Origin: Desulfarculales bacterium UBA702
Lineage (GTDB): Bacteria > Desulfobacterota > Syntrophobacteria > Syntrophobacterales > Syntrophobacteraceae
Reading direction: 5' to 3'
Assembly: GCA_002298165.1 (NCBI GenBank)
Contig: DBMI01000028.1
Span: 134,056 to 198,055, forward strand
Length of the DNA: 64,000 nt
Shown: piece after piece, positions 44,403-53,457 of the stretch
Layout: every line of letters starts with the position of its first letter
Position numbering within the stretch: position 1 is the first letter of the stretch
Program-made: the position numbers and the translations under genes
The notes under the pieces: generated by a model
Databases searched by the model: none
What the model saw: only the letters and a program-made list of their open reading frames with translations
What the model was told of the DNA's origin: nothing

Positions 44403-45707
44403 CTACGCCTGCGCATTCCCGAATACCCGCTTAAAAATAGCATCGACGTTTTTAAGGTGGTAATTGAGGTTGAATATCTCGTCGAGTTCGCCGGGGCCAA
44501 GAAGCTTTCCGACATCGGGATCGGCCTTGAGTTCGCTACGGAGTTCTCCCCGGTTTTCCCATACAGCCATGGCGCGTTTTTGCACGATTTTATATGCATC
44601 CTCTCGCGACATTCCCTTCTGTACGAGAGCAAGCATCACCTGCTGCGAAAAAAAGAGGTTGCCGGTGACATCCATGTTGCGCTTCATGTTTCCGGCAAAT
44701 ACCGTCAGGCGGTCAATGACCCTGGTAAGCCGTGAGAGCATGTAATCGAGAAGGATTGTCGAATCCGGACCGATAACTCTTTCCACCGAGGAGTGGCTGA
44801 TATCGCGCTCGTGCCAAAGAGCCACATTTTCCATGGCTGCCAGTGCATTTCCGCGAAGAATTCTCGCAAGCCCTGAAAGGTTCTCGGATGCAATAGGATT
44901 GCGCTTGTGCGGCATTGCCGATGAGCCTTTCTGCCCGGCCGAAAAGAACTCCTCGACTTCGCGGATTTCCGTATGCTGGAGAAGACGGATTTCCGTTGCG
45001 ATCTTTTCGATCGAACAGCCGATCAGGGCAAGTGTTGTGAAAAAATGAGCGTGCCTGTCCCGCTGAATGACCTGAGTACTGACTGGCGCGGGATTTAGGT
45101 CCAGTTTTCTGCAGACGGCCTCCTCAATTTCGGGTGCAATGTTTGCGAAAGTACCCACAGCACCTGAAATTTTACCCGCGCGTACCGATTCGCGCGCCTG
45201 CAGGAGCCGTTCGCGGTTCCGCTGCATTTCGGCATACCAGACGGCCAGTTTTAGGCCGAAGGTGATCGGCTCGGCGTGAATGCCGTGCGAGCGACCCATC
45301 TCGACAGTCTCTTTGAACTCGAATGCCCTTCGCTTCAGCACGTCCAAAAGCTTGTCCATATCAGAGACGAGCAGGTCGGATGCCTCGCAAAGGAGCAGCC
45401 CAAGAGAGGTGTCGATCACGTCCGAGGAGGTCAGGCCCTCGTGTATGAAGCGGGCGGGAGGACCGACAAATTCCGCCACGCTGGTAAGGAACGCGATAAC
45501 ATCGTGCTGGGTTTCGCGCTCGATTTCATCTATTCTCTCTATGTTGAAATCGGCCTTTTCCTTAATCACCCGGAAATCTTCGGGTGAAATTTGCCCGATT
45601 TCGAAACGTGCCTCACAGACCGCGAGTTCGACCTGCAGCCATTTGCGGTACTTGTTTTCTATGGTCCAGATCCGTCCCATTTCAGGACGAGTGTAGCGCT
45701 CGATCAT
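44403..45707 (-). CDS. purB: Adenylosuccinate lyase
   Basis: The 434-residue enzyme makes AICAR in purine synthesis and AMP from adenylosuccinate. Family marks are TSSDVIDT (about 88-95), MGRSHGIHAEPITFG with the catalytic histidine, and the signature GSSAMPHKRNP with the mobile-loop serine. Length is normal. It stands alone, with AGAGAAGA before the ATG. Confidence 0.97.
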   Translation of the reverse strand: MIERYTRPEMGRIWTIENKYRKWLQVELAVCEARFEIGQISPEDFRVIKEKADFNIERIDEIERETQHDVIAFLTSVAEFVGPPARFIHEGLTSSDVIDTSLGLLLCEASDLLVSDMDKLLDVLKRRAFEFKETVEMGRSHGIHAEPITFGLKLAVWYAEMQRNRERLLQARESVRAGKISGAVGTFANIAPEIEEAVCRKLDLNPAPVSTQVIQRDRHAHFFTTLALIGCSIEKIATEIRLLQHTEIREVEEFFSAGQKGSSAMPHKRNPIASENLSGLARILRGNALAAMENVALWHERDISHSSVERVIGPDSTILLDYMLSRLTRVIDRLTVFAGNMKRNMDVTGNLFFSQQVMLALVQKGMSREDAYKIVQKRAMAVWENRGELRSELKADPDVGKLLGPGELDEIFNLNYHLKNVDAIFKRVFGNAQA

Positions 45708-45855
45708 CTTCTCTCTCCAGGTCCCGGCATATCCTCGCCCAAGGAGCGGGGCGTTAAGGGAAAAAGCGGAAATTCATCAGGGTGATTATAAAAAATGAGT
45801 CAATTGCGGCCAATTTCGCCATGTGTACATCCCGTAGCCTTCATTCTTAGAGGGC

Positions 45856-46803
45856 GTGGAGTTTAGCAGGAAAGAGACTGATCGGAAAGAAAAACCGGAA
45901 ACATATATAGGGGAGGCGTTTCCAGCCTGCCCTGCTGAACTGGAGGAACGCTTGCCTTTCCTGGGCGCGCACATGTCAATTGCCGGCGGGGTACAACTCG
46001 CATTCGACCGGCTAAAGGAGGTCCGGGGCGAAGCCCTTCAGATGTTTACCACTAATCACCGTCAATGGAAGGGAAGTGCCCTCTCGCCACAGGCAATCGA
46101 TCTTTTTAAGATGAAACGGGAAGAAGCCGGGCACATTCCAGTTGCCTCCCATGCCATCTATCTTATAAATCTCGCTGCTTCGGACCCCGAGATTGCAGGA
46201 AAATCGATTATCGCGTTTGCAGAAGAGCTGCGCAGGTGTGATGCGCTCGGAATCGGCTTTGTTATCATGCATCCAGGTGCTCACCTCGGGGAGGGTTTCG
46301 AGCAGGGATTGGAGCGCTTCGTAAAAAACCTCGACCTGTCAATCGAAAAAGCCGGGACTGAAAAGGTTTCCGTTCTCCTCGAGGTTACGGCAGGCCAGGG
46401 ATCATGCCTTGGGTCGAACTTCGAGCAGCTAAGCTTTATGCTTCAAACTTCCAGGTACGGCGGCGCAATGGGGGTTTGCTACGATACCTGCCATGCTTTT
46501 GCAGCGGGCTATGATATCCGGACCGAGGGGGCCTACAACATCTCTATGGATCGCTTTGATACCATAATCGGGCTGGACAGGCTTAAATTCTTCCATCTGA
46601 ACGATTCCAAAAAGGGACTCTTTTCGAGAGTGGACCGACACGAGCATATCGGAAAAGGAACAATAGGTTTGGAAGGTTTTCGCCTGCTGCTGAATGATCC
46701 AAGGTTTCGAAGCCATCCGATGGTTCTTGAGACCCCGAAGGGCAAGGACCTGGCCGAGGATAAAGAGAATCTGCGCGTGCTTCGATCTCTCATTTTATCG
46801 TGA
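45856..46803 (+). CDS. nfo: Endonuclease IV (AP endonuclease)
   Basis: The 315-residue enzyme cuts DNA 5' to abasic sites with a three-zinc centre. Metal and fold motifs are LGAHMSIAGG, the QMFTTNHRQW strand, IMHPGAHLGEG, LLEVTAGQGSCLGS and FHLNDSKKGLFSRVDRHEHIG. GTG 45856 gives an N-terminal extension of about 35 residues beyond the usual start at LPFLGAH; its ribosome site is weak, so a later start is possible. Confidence 0.93.
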   Translation: MEFSRKETDRKEKPETYIGEAFPACPAELEERLPFLGAHMSIAGGVQLAFDRLKEVRGEALQMFTTNHRQWKGSALSPQAIDLFKMKREEAGHIPVASHAIYLINLAASDPEIAGKSIIAFAEELRRCDALGIGFVIMHPGAHLGEGFEQGLERFVKNLDLSIEKAGTEKVSVLLEVTAGQGSCLGSNFEQLSFMLQTSRYGGAMGVCYDTCHAFAAGYDIRTEGAYNISMDRFDTIIGLDRLKFFHLNDSKKGLFSRVDRHEHIGKGTIGLEGFRLLLNDPRFRSHPMVLETPKGKDLAEDKENLRVLRSLILS

Positions 46804-46823
46804 AATTTAACCTGGAGTAAGCA

Positions 46824-47381
46824 TCACATCCTGCATTCCTTAACCGCGTCGCAAACATGCGCCAGAATGTCCGAGAAGCTGATCACACCGGCAAGCATTT
46901 CGCCTTCCCTCACCAGCAGGTAATCATTTCCGGTAACAACCATGTGAAACAGTGCTTCGTTGAGCGATGTATTTATATCTATCATCTGGTTTTCGCCCGG
47001 AAGTGCCATAATGTTTTTGACCAGAATTTCCCCAGCGGTTTTGCAAATATCGTCCAGCGCATTCGCCCACAATCCGTGCTTTTTCAACTCCGCTTCAATC
47101 CACTCCGCGGATGGCCCCTCCTCCCGGGCGGTCTCCGCAATCTCTCCGTATCTTGGCTCGAGTCCCTTGATCATACTTCGGAAATCGAGGAATCCGATTA
47201 TCTGGCTATCTCCGTCCGAAACCAGCGCCGCGGGGCACCTCATACCGTATGCAGGGTTGAGTTTTCTGATTTCGCCAATGGCCAGGATTGCCTCGAACAG
47301 GGTTGATCCTTCCTCCACAACCGCCAGGTGCCCAACCGATGTCATAATGTCTTTGATTTTTTCCTGCATTTGCCTCCCCAT
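46824..47381 (-). CDS. Two-CBS-domain protein
   Basis: The 185-residue protein has a CBS pair: IKDIMTSVGHLAVVEEGSTL at the start and LVKNIMALPGENQMIDINTSLNEAL in the second half, ending VISFSDILAHV. CBS pairs bind adenosine nucleotides and act as energy sensors. No catalytic domain is joined. ATG 47381 and ATG 47369 are both possible: GGGGAGG lies directly before the second. It converges on nfo with only 20 bp between. Confidence 0.85.
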   Translation of the reverse strand: MGRQMQEKIKDIMTSVGHLAVVEEGSTLFEAILAIGEIRKLNPAYGMRCPAALVSDGDSQIIGFLDFRSMIKGLEPRYGEIAETAREEGPSAEWIEAELKKHGLWANALDDICKTAGEILVKNIMALPGENQMIDINTSLNEALFHMVVTGNDYLLVREGEMLAGVISFSDILAHVCDAVKECRM

Positions 47382-47443
47382 GGTTTAAGAGCTTCAAGTA
47401 AGGTACTCATTAAACCTGCCCGGCTCAAGACGGAGACGTAAGA

Positions 47444-47470
47444 CGGAATACGGAATACGGAATACGGAAG
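47444..47470. repeat. Heptamer tandem repeat (CGGAATA)x3
   Basis: CGGAATA is repeated three times from 47444, followed by CGGAAGA, within a purine-rich stretch upstream of the CBS gene. Such GGAATAC runs are a typical intergenic low-complexity repeat. Confidence 0.6.
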
Positions 47471-47533
47471 ACAGAGGACGAAAGAGGGAGGAGGGAGGAT
47501 ATCGGAAGACGGATGCGGAGGAAGTTTGCAGGC

Positions 47534-47604
47534 GCAGGGATTCAAGGGAAGAATCGGTCATTGCTTTTGTGGTTAATAATTCTTCAGATCCCTTAAATCC
47601 CTGC
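47534..47604. repeat. Long imperfect palindrome between the CBS gene and the binding-protein gene
   Basis: GCAGGGATTCAAGGGAAGAAT (47534-47554) and ATTCTTCAGATCCCTTAAATCCCTGC (47579-47604) are inverted copies with one mismatch and one small bulge. It lies 14 bp past the stop of the leftward binding-protein gene and could end or protect that transcript. Confidence 0.6.
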
Positions 47605-47617
47605 GATTTCCAAATAA

Positions 47618-48745
47618 CTATGGGTTGATGGTGGTCACGAAGACGAATTTCCCGTCCTGCACCTTGTTTATTACGACGCTCTTTATGGGATTTCCATCCT
47701 GCCCCATGGTGATAGTGCCTGAGACACCATGAAAGTCCCTGGTTGAGGCAAGAGCGTCTCTGATCTTGGCTCCCTCGGTCGATCCCGCTCGCTTTATGGC
47801 ATCGAGGAGCAAAAAGTAGGCATCGGCGCCTAGCGCGCTGAAGGCGTCGGCATCTCTTTTGTATTTTTCTTCGAACCGTTTGATAAATTCTTTTGCGCGG
47901 TCGGTGCTTGCCGCTTCTTTATGAAAGTGGCCGGTAAAGTACATGCCCTCAACCGCTTTGCCCCCGATCTGGATCAATTGATCTGCCTGAGCTCCATCGC
48001 CGGTCAGGATCGGGACCTTTATGCCCAGATCGGCGGCCTGTTTGGCCATCAAGGCATCCTCGGTGTAATAGTTGGGGGCGTAAATCAGATCAGGTTTTGT
48101 AGCCTGCATTGCTGATAACTGTGCCGAATAGTCCTGGTCACCGGTTTGAATATAGGTGGTCGAAACGACTTTGCCGCCGAGTGCGGAAAATGCCTTCGTG
48201 AAATAGCTGCCGAGCCCGACCGAATAGTCCTGGGCCTGATCGATAATCACGGCAGCTGTCAGCGCCTTGAGATTATTTCGCGCAAATTTGGCCGCGACTT
48301 CTCCCTGGAAAGGATCGATGAAGCAGGCCCGAAATGCGAATTTCTTGCCCTGCGTAACTAGAGGGTTTGTGGCAGTCGGACTGACTGAGGGAATTCCGGC
48401 CTTTTCCGAAATTGGATTTCCACTCATCGTGTTGCCGCTTATTGCCTCGCCTATTATTGCGGATACCTTTTCTTTTTCAACCAGCAAGGTAACGGCATTG
48501 GCCGATTCGATCCTGTCGCTTTTCGTATCGACCAGAGAAAGGCGAATTTTTTTACCAAGTGCCTCGGGTTCCATGGAATTGGCTATCTGAATTCCGGACC
48601 ACTCCATATCTCCGTAAGCAGCCACGCCTCCTGTCATTGGCAGATAAGCACCTATTGAAGTTGTCTCCTGCGCGCCTGCCGGAGCGCCTGAGAGGAGCGA
48701 AATAACAAGTAGAGCAACCATGCAAACCGTTCTCGATCCCTTCAT
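47618..48745 (-). CDS. LivK-type amino-acid ABC transporter substrate-binding protein
   Basis: The 375-residue protein has a signal peptide (about 1-25, ending APAGAQ) and then the Peripla_BP_6 start IGAYLPMTGGVAAYGDMEW. VSAIIGEAISGN and PILTGDGAQADQLIQ are further family marks. It resembles LivJ/LivK, which bind branched-chain or other amino acids in the periplasm. No permease or ATPase genes adjoin it, so it is an orphan here. AGGAGGAGTC lies before the ATG. Confidence 0.92.
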   Translation of the reverse strand: MKGSRTVCMVALLVISLLSGAPAGAQETTSIGAYLPMTGGVAAYGDMEWSGIQIANSMEPEALGKKIRLSLVDTKSDRIESANAVTLLVEKEKVSAIIGEAISGNTMSGNPISEKAGIPSVSPTATNPLVTQGKKFAFRACFIDPFQGEVAAKFARNNLKALTAAVIIDQAQDYSVGLGSYFTKAFSALGGKVVSTTYIQTGDQDYSAQLSAMQATKPDLIYAPNYYTEDALMAKQAADLGIKVPILTGDGAQADQLIQIGGKAVEGMYFTGHFHKEAASTDRAKEFIKRFEEKYKRDADAFSALGADAYFLLLDAIKRAGSTEGAKIRDALASTRDFHGVSGTITMGQDGNPIKSVVINKVQDGKFVFVTTINP

Positions 48746-48950
48746 GACTCCTCCTGAATTCCCGAATATTCAATCCCGAACTTAAATTCCAACGCAATGT
48801 GCTTACTCCAATGGAAGCAGCGCAGTCAACGAAAAACCCGGCCGGTTAATTACTCATAAGATCACCCTACACAATGGCGTGATTCCATGCTATTTGATAA
48901 AATGGCTAGAAATAAGATGTTTTGAGACCCACATCGTCCGTGGAGATTAA

Positions 48951-50966
48951 ATGGATCTATTGCTCCAGGATAAATCCTCCCTGACCCAACTCCCACAACC
49001 ACGCCAGTGCGAAGGGATAACAATCATCGGCCCCGATCTCTTCGCTGAAGACAACGATGGGAAACTCCTCAGCCCCATTGCTTCCGCTTTTCCAAGATTT
49101 CGCGCCATCGTTACACTGCGAGGCATACATGCAACACACGCTGCAGTACTGATCTCGTACCTGAGAAATAAGATTGCAGGACGCGGCAGGTCTAAACATA
49201 ATCTGGAACTCGACGATGAAGTATACCGTGACATGGTTCCACTGGTTTTGCGGAATTCTCTCGTGCTTATCCGTTCGGATTCCGAGGATATGGAGCATAT
49301 TTTCGATGCGGATAAACTCATCCAGGTTTTTGTGCCAAGGGAGCGCATCCAGTTTACCGGCTCTGATATGGACGATATCAGGAGAATGCTGCGCAAGCGG
49401 GGCGAGAGTTGGCGCATGTGCACCGCCCCGAGATCTGTTCGCGAAATAGAGGACTATGTCCGATCGTGCCGCATGCAGGTGAACACGGGCATGACCATTT
49501 ACTACAGCGCGAGAACCGGCGCAAGGTTTCTCACCTACGAGGAGTTCATGCGCATAAGGTCTCTTCTTAAAACCGACAGCGCCGAAGCGATTGCCCGTCT
49601 AAACGAGATAGCCACACTTTTCGCGCACCGCAACAGCTGGGGGATCCGCGAATTGAGCTTTTTCCTTCCGGCAGACAAGATTGTCGATTGTCCTGTGGTT
49701 GAGAGAATGGCCTCTATTATCAAATTGCTCGAAGCCGGCCGGGTTGAGGAAACCCAGGTGATTTTCGACAGCTTTGCCGATAATTTTGCTGAAAGGGCTG
49801 GTGCCTCATTGGCCCTTGATGACGAAAAGAACGCCGACTGGCACACCACAATGTTTTGCAGGCTATTCAACATCGATGAGCACGAGATGGAGGAATGGGC
49901 GCTTGGACTAAGTCCCGAATTCCACCTCAATGTGAAATGGCTTCCCGGCGGGACTGTTATTAATGGCGAACTGATTTTTGACCCGGTGACAAATCAGAGG
50001 GTCAAGGGAATGCTCTCGCATTACTGGAGCAAAACCGGAGGCTGTCTGTCCATAAATCTTGGGCGGGTTGAACTTTCTCTCACCGCCAGAGACATTTCGG
50101 GAGAAGAGCGCGACGTCTACCTGGTAGTGATAACTACAAAAGGTGGGAGGGAATCCATTCGCCTGGTGCGGCACATGAAATATGATGTACTCCACAGACT
50201 TAAGCTGGGGGTCTCAATTCAACAGGCGGTAAGGGACACTTTCACATATCGCAACTATATTGCCGACAGACTTCTCGCGGCGGCTGAACTTGGATTTCCC
50301 ATCCTAAGCTATAATGAGATAAAAATAGAGGAAGATATCCCTGGGCTTGGCAAAATTCCCGCATTCTTTTTCGAACGCCAGTACATTCCCGGAATTGTCT
50401 CCGACAAAATCCCTCTTGCCTATTATCGAAAGCCCGATTTCATTGTCGGACTTTCCAGGCTCCTGGGCATAGCGGCCGCATTCACGCTCGTGCTCGGCAG
50501 AGCCAGTCCACGCACCGGTAACATCTTCTTCGATGATGGAGACGAACTTATTCAGTTCAATAACTCCTCTATTCCGTGGCGGCTGGTCATTATCGAGACT
50601 ACCGGATCATTCACCAACTGGACAACCCCTCTCATCTCTCTTCTTCCCCAGTGTATCGAGCGATTCAAAACCCATCTTGCAAAAGCGGCCTCGGGTGGAG
50701 TTCATCCAGCAGTGCTGCGGGAGTCGGCTTGCGAATTCGCAGACTCTCTTGCAGGGAAAATCTCCGATGTCATGGATATCGCATCGACTCTTGCGCTTCG
50801 CGAACTCTTTAATGACAGGGCGCGCGAGCAGGGTGGCATAAGGGACAGGTGGGAGGGAATACTACGCCGGCTGGACCAGACCTGCACCAGCGCTATAAGG
50901 GAACGGATCCTTTCAGGTCCAGAACTCGATTTCAGCTCCTGCGGAGGCGGGGTCCTTTCCCGCTAG
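48951..50966 (+). CDS. Unrecognised 671-residue protein with a kinase-like, probably inactive C-terminal lobe
   Basis: I do not recognise a family over the full length. The N-terminal 330 residues are mixed helix and strand with no clear motif. From about 370 to 560 the order of elements recalls HipA- or PI-kinase-like folds: a strand-rich lobe with VYLVVITTKGG, then GIAAAFTLVLGR, then RTGNIFFDDGDELIQFNN near 521-538. This sits where kinases have DRHxGN and DFG. The catalytic Asp and the metal Asp are missing, so it would be a pseudokinase. No signal peptide. GGAG lies 8 bp before ATG 48951. Confidence 0.55.
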   Translation: MDLLLQDKSSLTQLPQPRQCEGITIIGPDLFAEDNDGKLLSPIASAFPRFRAIVTLRGIHATHAAVLISYLRNKIAGRGRSKHNLELDDEVYRDMVPLVLRNSLVLIRSDSEDMEHIFDADKLIQVFVPRERIQFTGSDMDDIRRMLRKRGESWRMCTAPRSVREIEDYVRSCRMQVNTGMTIYYSARTGARFLTYEEFMRIRSLLKTDSAEAIARLNEIATLFAHRNSWGIRELSFFLPADKIVDCPVVERMASIIKLLEAGRVEETQVIFDSFADNFAERAGASLALDDEKNADWHTTMFCRLFNIDEHEMEEWALGLSPEFHLNVKWLPGGTVINGELIFDPVTNQRVKGMLSHYWSKTGGCLSINLGRVELSLTARDISGEERDVYLVVITTKGGRESIRLVRHMKYDVLHRLKLGVSIQQAVRDTFTYRNYIADRLLAAAELGFPILSYNEIKIEEDIPGLGKIPAFFFERQYIPGIVSDKIPLAYYRKPDFIVGLSRLLGIAAAFTLVLGRASPRTGNIFFDDGDELIQFNNSSIPWRLVIIETTGSFTNWTTPLISLLPQCIERFKTHLAKAASGGVHPAVLRESACEFADSLAGKISDVMDIASTLALRELFNDRAREQGGIRDRWEGILRRLDQTCTSAIRERILSGPELDFSSCGGGVLSR

Positions 50967-51003
50967 CCAGGCTGCGCGCAAAAGGACCCATCGATCAGCT
51001 CAA

Positions 51004-51111
51004 TTATTTCTCTTTATGCGATAGCGGCTGTCCGCATTCAGTGCACTTGCCGCTGGAATTAACGCAGGGGTTTTTCTTTACCTGTTGACCGCAAATTGGG
51101 CATTTATCCAT
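51004..51111 (-). CDS. 35-residue zinc-ribbon miniprotein
   Basis: The frame begins ATG at 51111 after a strong GGGGAGGTGA site and encodes 35 residues. They start MDKCPICGQQ and include a second half with GKCTECGQPL. Cys4, Cys7, Cys23 and Cys26 form two CXXC knuckles (plus Cys16), a rubredoxin-like zinc ribbon. Composition, ribosome site and motif together make it a real gene although it is very short. No partner is recognised; it lies between the 671-residue gene (convergent) and hpnA (divergent). Confidence 0.75.
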   Translation of the reverse strand: MDKCPICGQQVKKNPCVNSSGKCTECGQPLSHKEK

Positions 51112-51426
51112 TCCACTCACCTCCCCTCTTTTGTTTTTGAAGAAATTCCCGAATTTGACTCTTACCAAAAATGTTAAGAACAGGCCCGAGAACCTGTCAA
51201 ACTGAGCAACTCTCAGATGAAGGTCTCCTCCATTGGGTAAACTGGAGAGAGATTGCCTCTTAATGGTAGTTTGCCCGTGTGCCGGAACGCTTATTACCTT
51301 CCCGTAGTCGCTCTAAATGTTGGTCCTCACGTGAAATCTTGGTGTTTTCAATTAAGCGGCGTTCTGATATAGGAGATGGGCTTCGCAGAAGTTTCAAGAA
51401 CGGTTTTGCCGGCAGAAGGGAATTGA
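51112..51426. other. 315-bp divergent spacer upstream of hpnA
   Basis: No gene is seen. It must contain the promoters of the leftward miniprotein and the rightward hopanoid operon, but I could not place -35/-10 pairs with confidence. Confidence 0.4.
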
Positions 51427-52419
51427 ATGCCCACCGCATTCGTCACAGGAGCGACAGGATTCATCGGACACCACGTGGCAGCCGCCTTGGTTAGCAGGGG
51501 GTGGTCCGTAAAGGCGCTTCGCCGCCCCGACTCCGCTCATCCCGTAGCACTCGATGGAGTTGATTGGAAAACGGGCGACCTTAGAAACCCCGACCAGCTT
51601 GCCGGGGCAATCGAAGGATCCGACGCGCTCTACCACGTGGCTGCGGACTACAGGCTCTGGGCCAGAGATTCCGCTGAAATCTACGAAACCAACGTCAATG
51701 GAACGGTAAACATTCTTAGTGCCGCACTGGCAGCCGGAGTAGACCGCGTCGTTTACACCAGCAGCGTAGGCGCTCTCGGCCTCAACGCCGATGGATCGCC
51801 CGCGGACGAAAGAACACCCGTATCCCTGGGGGATATGGTCGGTCATTACAAAAGATCAAAGTTTTTAGCCGAGCGGGAAGCTGAAAAGTTCCTCGATAAG
51901 GGACTCAAAATATTTTTCGTGCATCCCAGCACACCTGTTGGACCCTGCGACCATAAACCCACCCCGACAGGCAAGATCATCCTGGATTTTTTAAACCGCA
52001 AAATGCCCGCCTACATCGATACCGGGCTAAATCTTGTCGATGTGCGAGATGTGGCGGAAGGACACTGCCTGGCGCTTGAGCGGGGCAGACCGGGTGAAAA
52101 ATACATCCTTGGGAACCTTAATCTCAGCCTTTCCCAAATCCTTGTACTGCTGGAAAAAATTTCAAAGCTGCCTGCACCGCGAATCCGGCTCCCCTACAAA
52201 CCTATTCTTTTTATTGCCGGAATTTTCCATTTTGTTTCAATTATTACTCGTCGGGAACCCCTTATCCCATTCGAAGGCGTACGCATGGCGAAAAAGAAGA
52301 TGTTTTTCGATCCTTCCAAAGCCGTTCGGGAACTGGGGATGCCGCAAACACCCATCGAAACCGCACTCACCGATGCGGTCTCCTGGTTTTACGAAAACGG
52401 ATATGTTCTGAACAGGTAA
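51427..52419 (+). CDS. hpnA: Hopanoid-associated sugar epimerase HpnA
   Basis: The 330-residue extended short-chain dehydrogenase has the NAD-binding motif TGATGFIGHH at 7-16, the catalytic YKRSK, and SSVGAL. Wording around AADYRLWARD and VHPSTPVGPCDHKPTPTG is typical of HpnA from hopanoid clusters. Its precise reaction in hopanoid side-chain building is not settled. It lies 42 bp before hpnH. Confidence 0.9.
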   Translation: MPTAFVTGATGFIGHHVAAALVSRGWSVKALRRPDSAHPVALDGVDWKTGDLRNPDQLAGAIEGSDALYHVAADYRLWARDSAEIYETNVNGTVNILSAALAAGVDRVVYTSSVGALGLNADGSPADERTPVSLGDMVGHYKRSKFLAEREAEKFLDKGLKIFFVHPSTPVGPCDHKPTPTGKIILDFLNRKMPAYIDTGLNLVDVRDVAEGHCLALERGRPGEKYILGNLNLSLSQILVLLEKISKLPAPRIRLPYKPILFIAGIFHFVSIITRREPLIPFEGVRMAKKKMFFDPSKAVRELGMPQTPIETALTDAVSWFYENGYVLNR

Positions 52420-52461
52420 GCCCGGTAATTGTGAGGCTTACGGAAGGAAATTGAGGTTGTA

Positions 52462-53457
52462 ATGCGCTTTCCAATCACCTTGTACGCGTCAATGACAAAA
52501 TATTTAATGGGCATGAAGCTTCTCGGTCAGGAGCGGTTCCCATTGGTTCTTATGCTAGAGCCTACCCACAGGTGCAATTTAACCTGCGCGGGCTGCGGCA
52601 GGATTCGCGAATATCACGAAACCCTCACCAATGAAATGTCGTACGCCGACTGCATTCGAGCAGTCGAGGAAGCGGGTGCTCCCGTTGTAACGATCACAGG
52701 CGGAGAACCCCTTCTCTACTCGCGGGTGGATGAACTCGCGCGTGAAGTCCTTGCTCGCGGAAAGCATGTTTACTTTTGCACCAACGGAATGCTCTTGGAA
52801 GAGTCACTTGACCGGTTCCGCCCCAGTTCTAATTTTACCTGGAATGTGCACTTCGACGGGACCGAACCTGTGCATGATGCGATCATCGGAAGGCCGGGAG
52901 GTTTTCAGAAGGCCCTGGCGGGAGTCAGGGCTGCAAAGGCTGCCGGGTTTCGTGTCAGCACCAATACAACAGTTTACCGGGAGACCTCGGTACCCGATCT
53001 TGAGCTTCTTTTCGGACAACTTGCCACGGCCGGTGTGGACGGAATTCTCGTGGCGCCGGGGTTCAGCTATGAAGATGTAATACGGGACGTTTTCATGACC
53101 CGGCGCGAGATTATGAACAAGTTCAAGGAGATCCGCACATGGGGAAAACGCTTCCCCATAATAAGCAATCCACTCTATCTCGAATTCCTGGCAGGAGGTC
53201 GCTCACTTAAGTGCACCCCGTGGGGAAATCCGACCCGGAACCCGAGTGGCTGGAAATCCCCCTGCTATCTTATAACCGATACACATTATCCGACCTTTGC
53301 CGAGCTTATGGCAAAAACCGACTGGGAACACTATGCCTCCGGAGCGGACCCGCGCTGCGAGCAATGCATGGTGCACTGCGGGTTTGAACCTACCATAGTG
53401 CGCCAGCTCGGAGGCTGGGACCTAGTACGCATGATCTGGTGGAACGTTTATGCCTGA
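52462..53457 (+). CDS. hpnH: Adenosyl-hopene transferase HpnH (radical SAM)
   Basis: The 331-residue radical SAM enzyme joins a 5'-deoxyadenosyl radical to diploptene, giving adenosylhopane, the first step of C35 hopanoid synthesis. The cluster motif is CNLTCAGC (CX3CX2C). ITGGEPLLY and a C-terminal cysteine set (CEQCMVHCGFEPT) match HpnH. AAGGAAA precedes the ATG. It overlaps the next gene by 8 bp. The cyclase (shc) that makes diploptene is outside this window. Confidence 0.95.
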   Translation: MRFPITLYASMTKYLMGMKLLGQERFPLVLMLEPTHRCNLTCAGCGRIREYHETLTNEMSYADCIRAVEEAGAPVVTITGGEPLLYSRVDELAREVLARGKHVYFCTNGMLLEESLDRFRPSSNFTWNVHFDGTEPVHDAIIGRPGGFQKALAGVRAAKAAGFRVSTNTTVYRETSVPDLELLFGQLATAGVDGILVAPGFSYEDVIRDVFMTRREIMNKFKEIRTWGKRFPIISNPLYLEFLAGGRSLKCTPWGNPTRNPSGWKSPCYLITDTHYPTFAELMAKTDWEHYASGADPRCEQCMVHCGFEPTIVRQLGGWDLVRMIWWNVYA

